Under the pieces are notes generated by a model. That model made no database searches. It saw nothing but the letters and a program-made list of their open reading frames with translations, and was not told the origin of the DNA. Shown here in pieces: positions 62,821 to 64,000 of a stretch of 64,000 bases of DNA; position 1 is the stretch's first letter, and each line of letters begins with the position of its first letter. The position numbers and the translations under genes were made by a program. This stretch comes from Halichoerus grypus (taxonomy: Eukaryota; Chordata; Mammalia; Carnivora; Phocidae). The DNA lies in contig NC_135717.1 in NCBI RefSeq assembly GCF_964656455.1, forward strand, positions 142,552,308-142,616,307, in the 5' to 3' direction.

Positions 62821-64000
62821 AAAACAACTCTTCAAGAAATATTAAAGGGCTCTTTGAGTGGAAAGAAGAGACCAAAAGTGGCAGTATAAAGGTAGGAAAA
62901 ACAAAAGCAGTAAAAACGACTATCAGTGAAGGCAATTGCAAGATAAAAAGATGTAGAGTGTAACAACATATACCGAAAACATGGGGAGGAGAGATGTATA
63001 AAAAAATGTATACACCCAACATAGAGCATCCAAATACATAAAACAGTTAATAACAAAAATAGACAAAATAATTGATTATAATACAATAACAGTATGGGAC
63101 TTAAACACCCCATTTATTTCAATGGACAGATCATCTAAACTGAAAATCAATAAGGAAACAATGGCATTGAATGACACACTGGAACAGATGAATTTAACAG
63201 ACATATTCAGAAAATTCCATCCTAAAACAACAGAATACACATTCTTTTCAAGTGCAGATGGAACATTTTCCAGAATAGATCACATATGAGCCCACAAAAC
63301 AATCCTCAACAAATTCAAGAAGATCGAAGTCATCTCATGTATCTTTTCTGACCAAAACATTATAAGACTAAAAGTCATCCACAAGAAAAAATTTGGAAAG
63401 ACCACAAATACATGGGGGTCAAATAACCTACTAGACAGTGGATGGGTCAACCTACAAATAAGAGAAGAATTTAAAAAAATACATGGAAATAAATGAAAAA
63501 GAAAATACAATGGTCCACAACCTTTGGGATGCAGCAAAAATGATTCTAAGAGGTAAATTTACAGCAATACAGATCTATCTCAAGAAGGAAGAAAACTCTC
63601 AAATAAACAACCTAATCTTACACCTAAAGAAGCTAGAAGAATAACAAACAAAACCGAAAACCAGCAGAAGGAAGGAAATAATAAAGGTTAGAGCAGAAAT
63701 ACATGATATAGAAACAAACAAACAAACAAAAAACAATAGAACAGATCAATGAAACTAGGAGCTGGCTCTCTGAAAGAAATCAATAAAATTGATAAACTTC
63801 TAGGCAGACTTATCAAAAAAGGGAGAAAGGACTAAAAAAAAAACTATAAAATCACAAATGAGAGAGGTGAAGTTACAACCAATATCACAGAAATATAATT
63901 ATAAGAGAATATTATGAAAAACTGCATGCGAAAAAATTGGCCAATCTAGGAGAAATGGATAAATTCCTAGAAACATATAAACTACCAAAATTGAAATGGG

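Larger units (their letters stand above)
60130..64000 (+). mobile_element. L1 element, 5' UTR through partial ORF2, cut by window edge
   Basis: Starts AAAGAGAGAAAGATGGTGGC, the carnivore L1 5' UTR, which occupies about 60130-61270. ORF1 remnants follow (61270-61900). Around 61344-61400 the reading MPDREFKVMIIRILTGLEK is recoverable with a disrupted frame. The ORF1-ORF2 region is interrupted by a Can-SINE (61900-62099) and a younger L1 end (62346-62820). From about 63020 the endonuclease C-terminal part and linker of ORF2 appear, in the order FHPKTTEYTFFSSADGTFSR and later LWDAAKMILRG. The endonuclease N-terminus seems deleted. Many stops make it inactive. It continues beyond 64000. Confidence 0.88.

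Overview
This is AT-rich mammalian nuclear DNA, almost certainly from a carnivoran of the arctoid side (bear, seal or mustelid type). The main clue is about 18 tRNA-Lys-derived Can-SINEs, whose heads read GGCGCCTGGGTGGCTCAG and which carry a CT-rich middle and an AATAAA-type tail. Many have near-perfect target-site duplications. The dog-lineage SINEC_Cf head was not seen. The window contains no bacterial operon, no CRISPR array and no intact viral genome.

The only protein-coding sequence I can support is one exon on the minus strand (coding part 13023-13271). It encodes the first 83 residues of liprin-alpha-2 (PPFIA2) and has a clean 3' splice site just before the ATG and a clean GT donor after residue 83. 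About 4.3 kb upstream, in the transcription sense, lies a CpG island (about 17560-18960). This is the obvious PPFIA2 promoter and non-coding first exon. The window therefore reads, right to left: upstream non-genic DNA (about 19-64 kb), promoter and exon 1 (about 17.6-19 kb), intron 1 (13.3-18 kb), first coding exon (13.0-13.3 kb), and the start of the next intron (1-13.0 kb).

The rest is interspersed repeats of several ages: ancient L2, MIR, CR1/L3-like and MER5 copies, old LTR-like elements, middle-aged L1 fragments, and young Can-SINEs and L1 3' ends. Three structures are clear. One is an L1 at 47998-50037 with a complete 5' inversion (twin priming) inside a 15-bp duplication. The second is a Can-SINE with an opposite Can-SINE inserted in its tail, and three copies of its target site (38089-38574). 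The third is a plus-strand L1 from about 60130 to the window edge that carries its own SINE and L1 insertions. A candidate retrocopied 3' UTR (about 10184-11100, minus) is the least explained stretch.

I looked for a novel system and found none. Long open frames in the CpG island and elsewhere are chance or repeat-derived. Repeat family names rest on recalled consensus sequences, so borders of the ancient copies are approximate.
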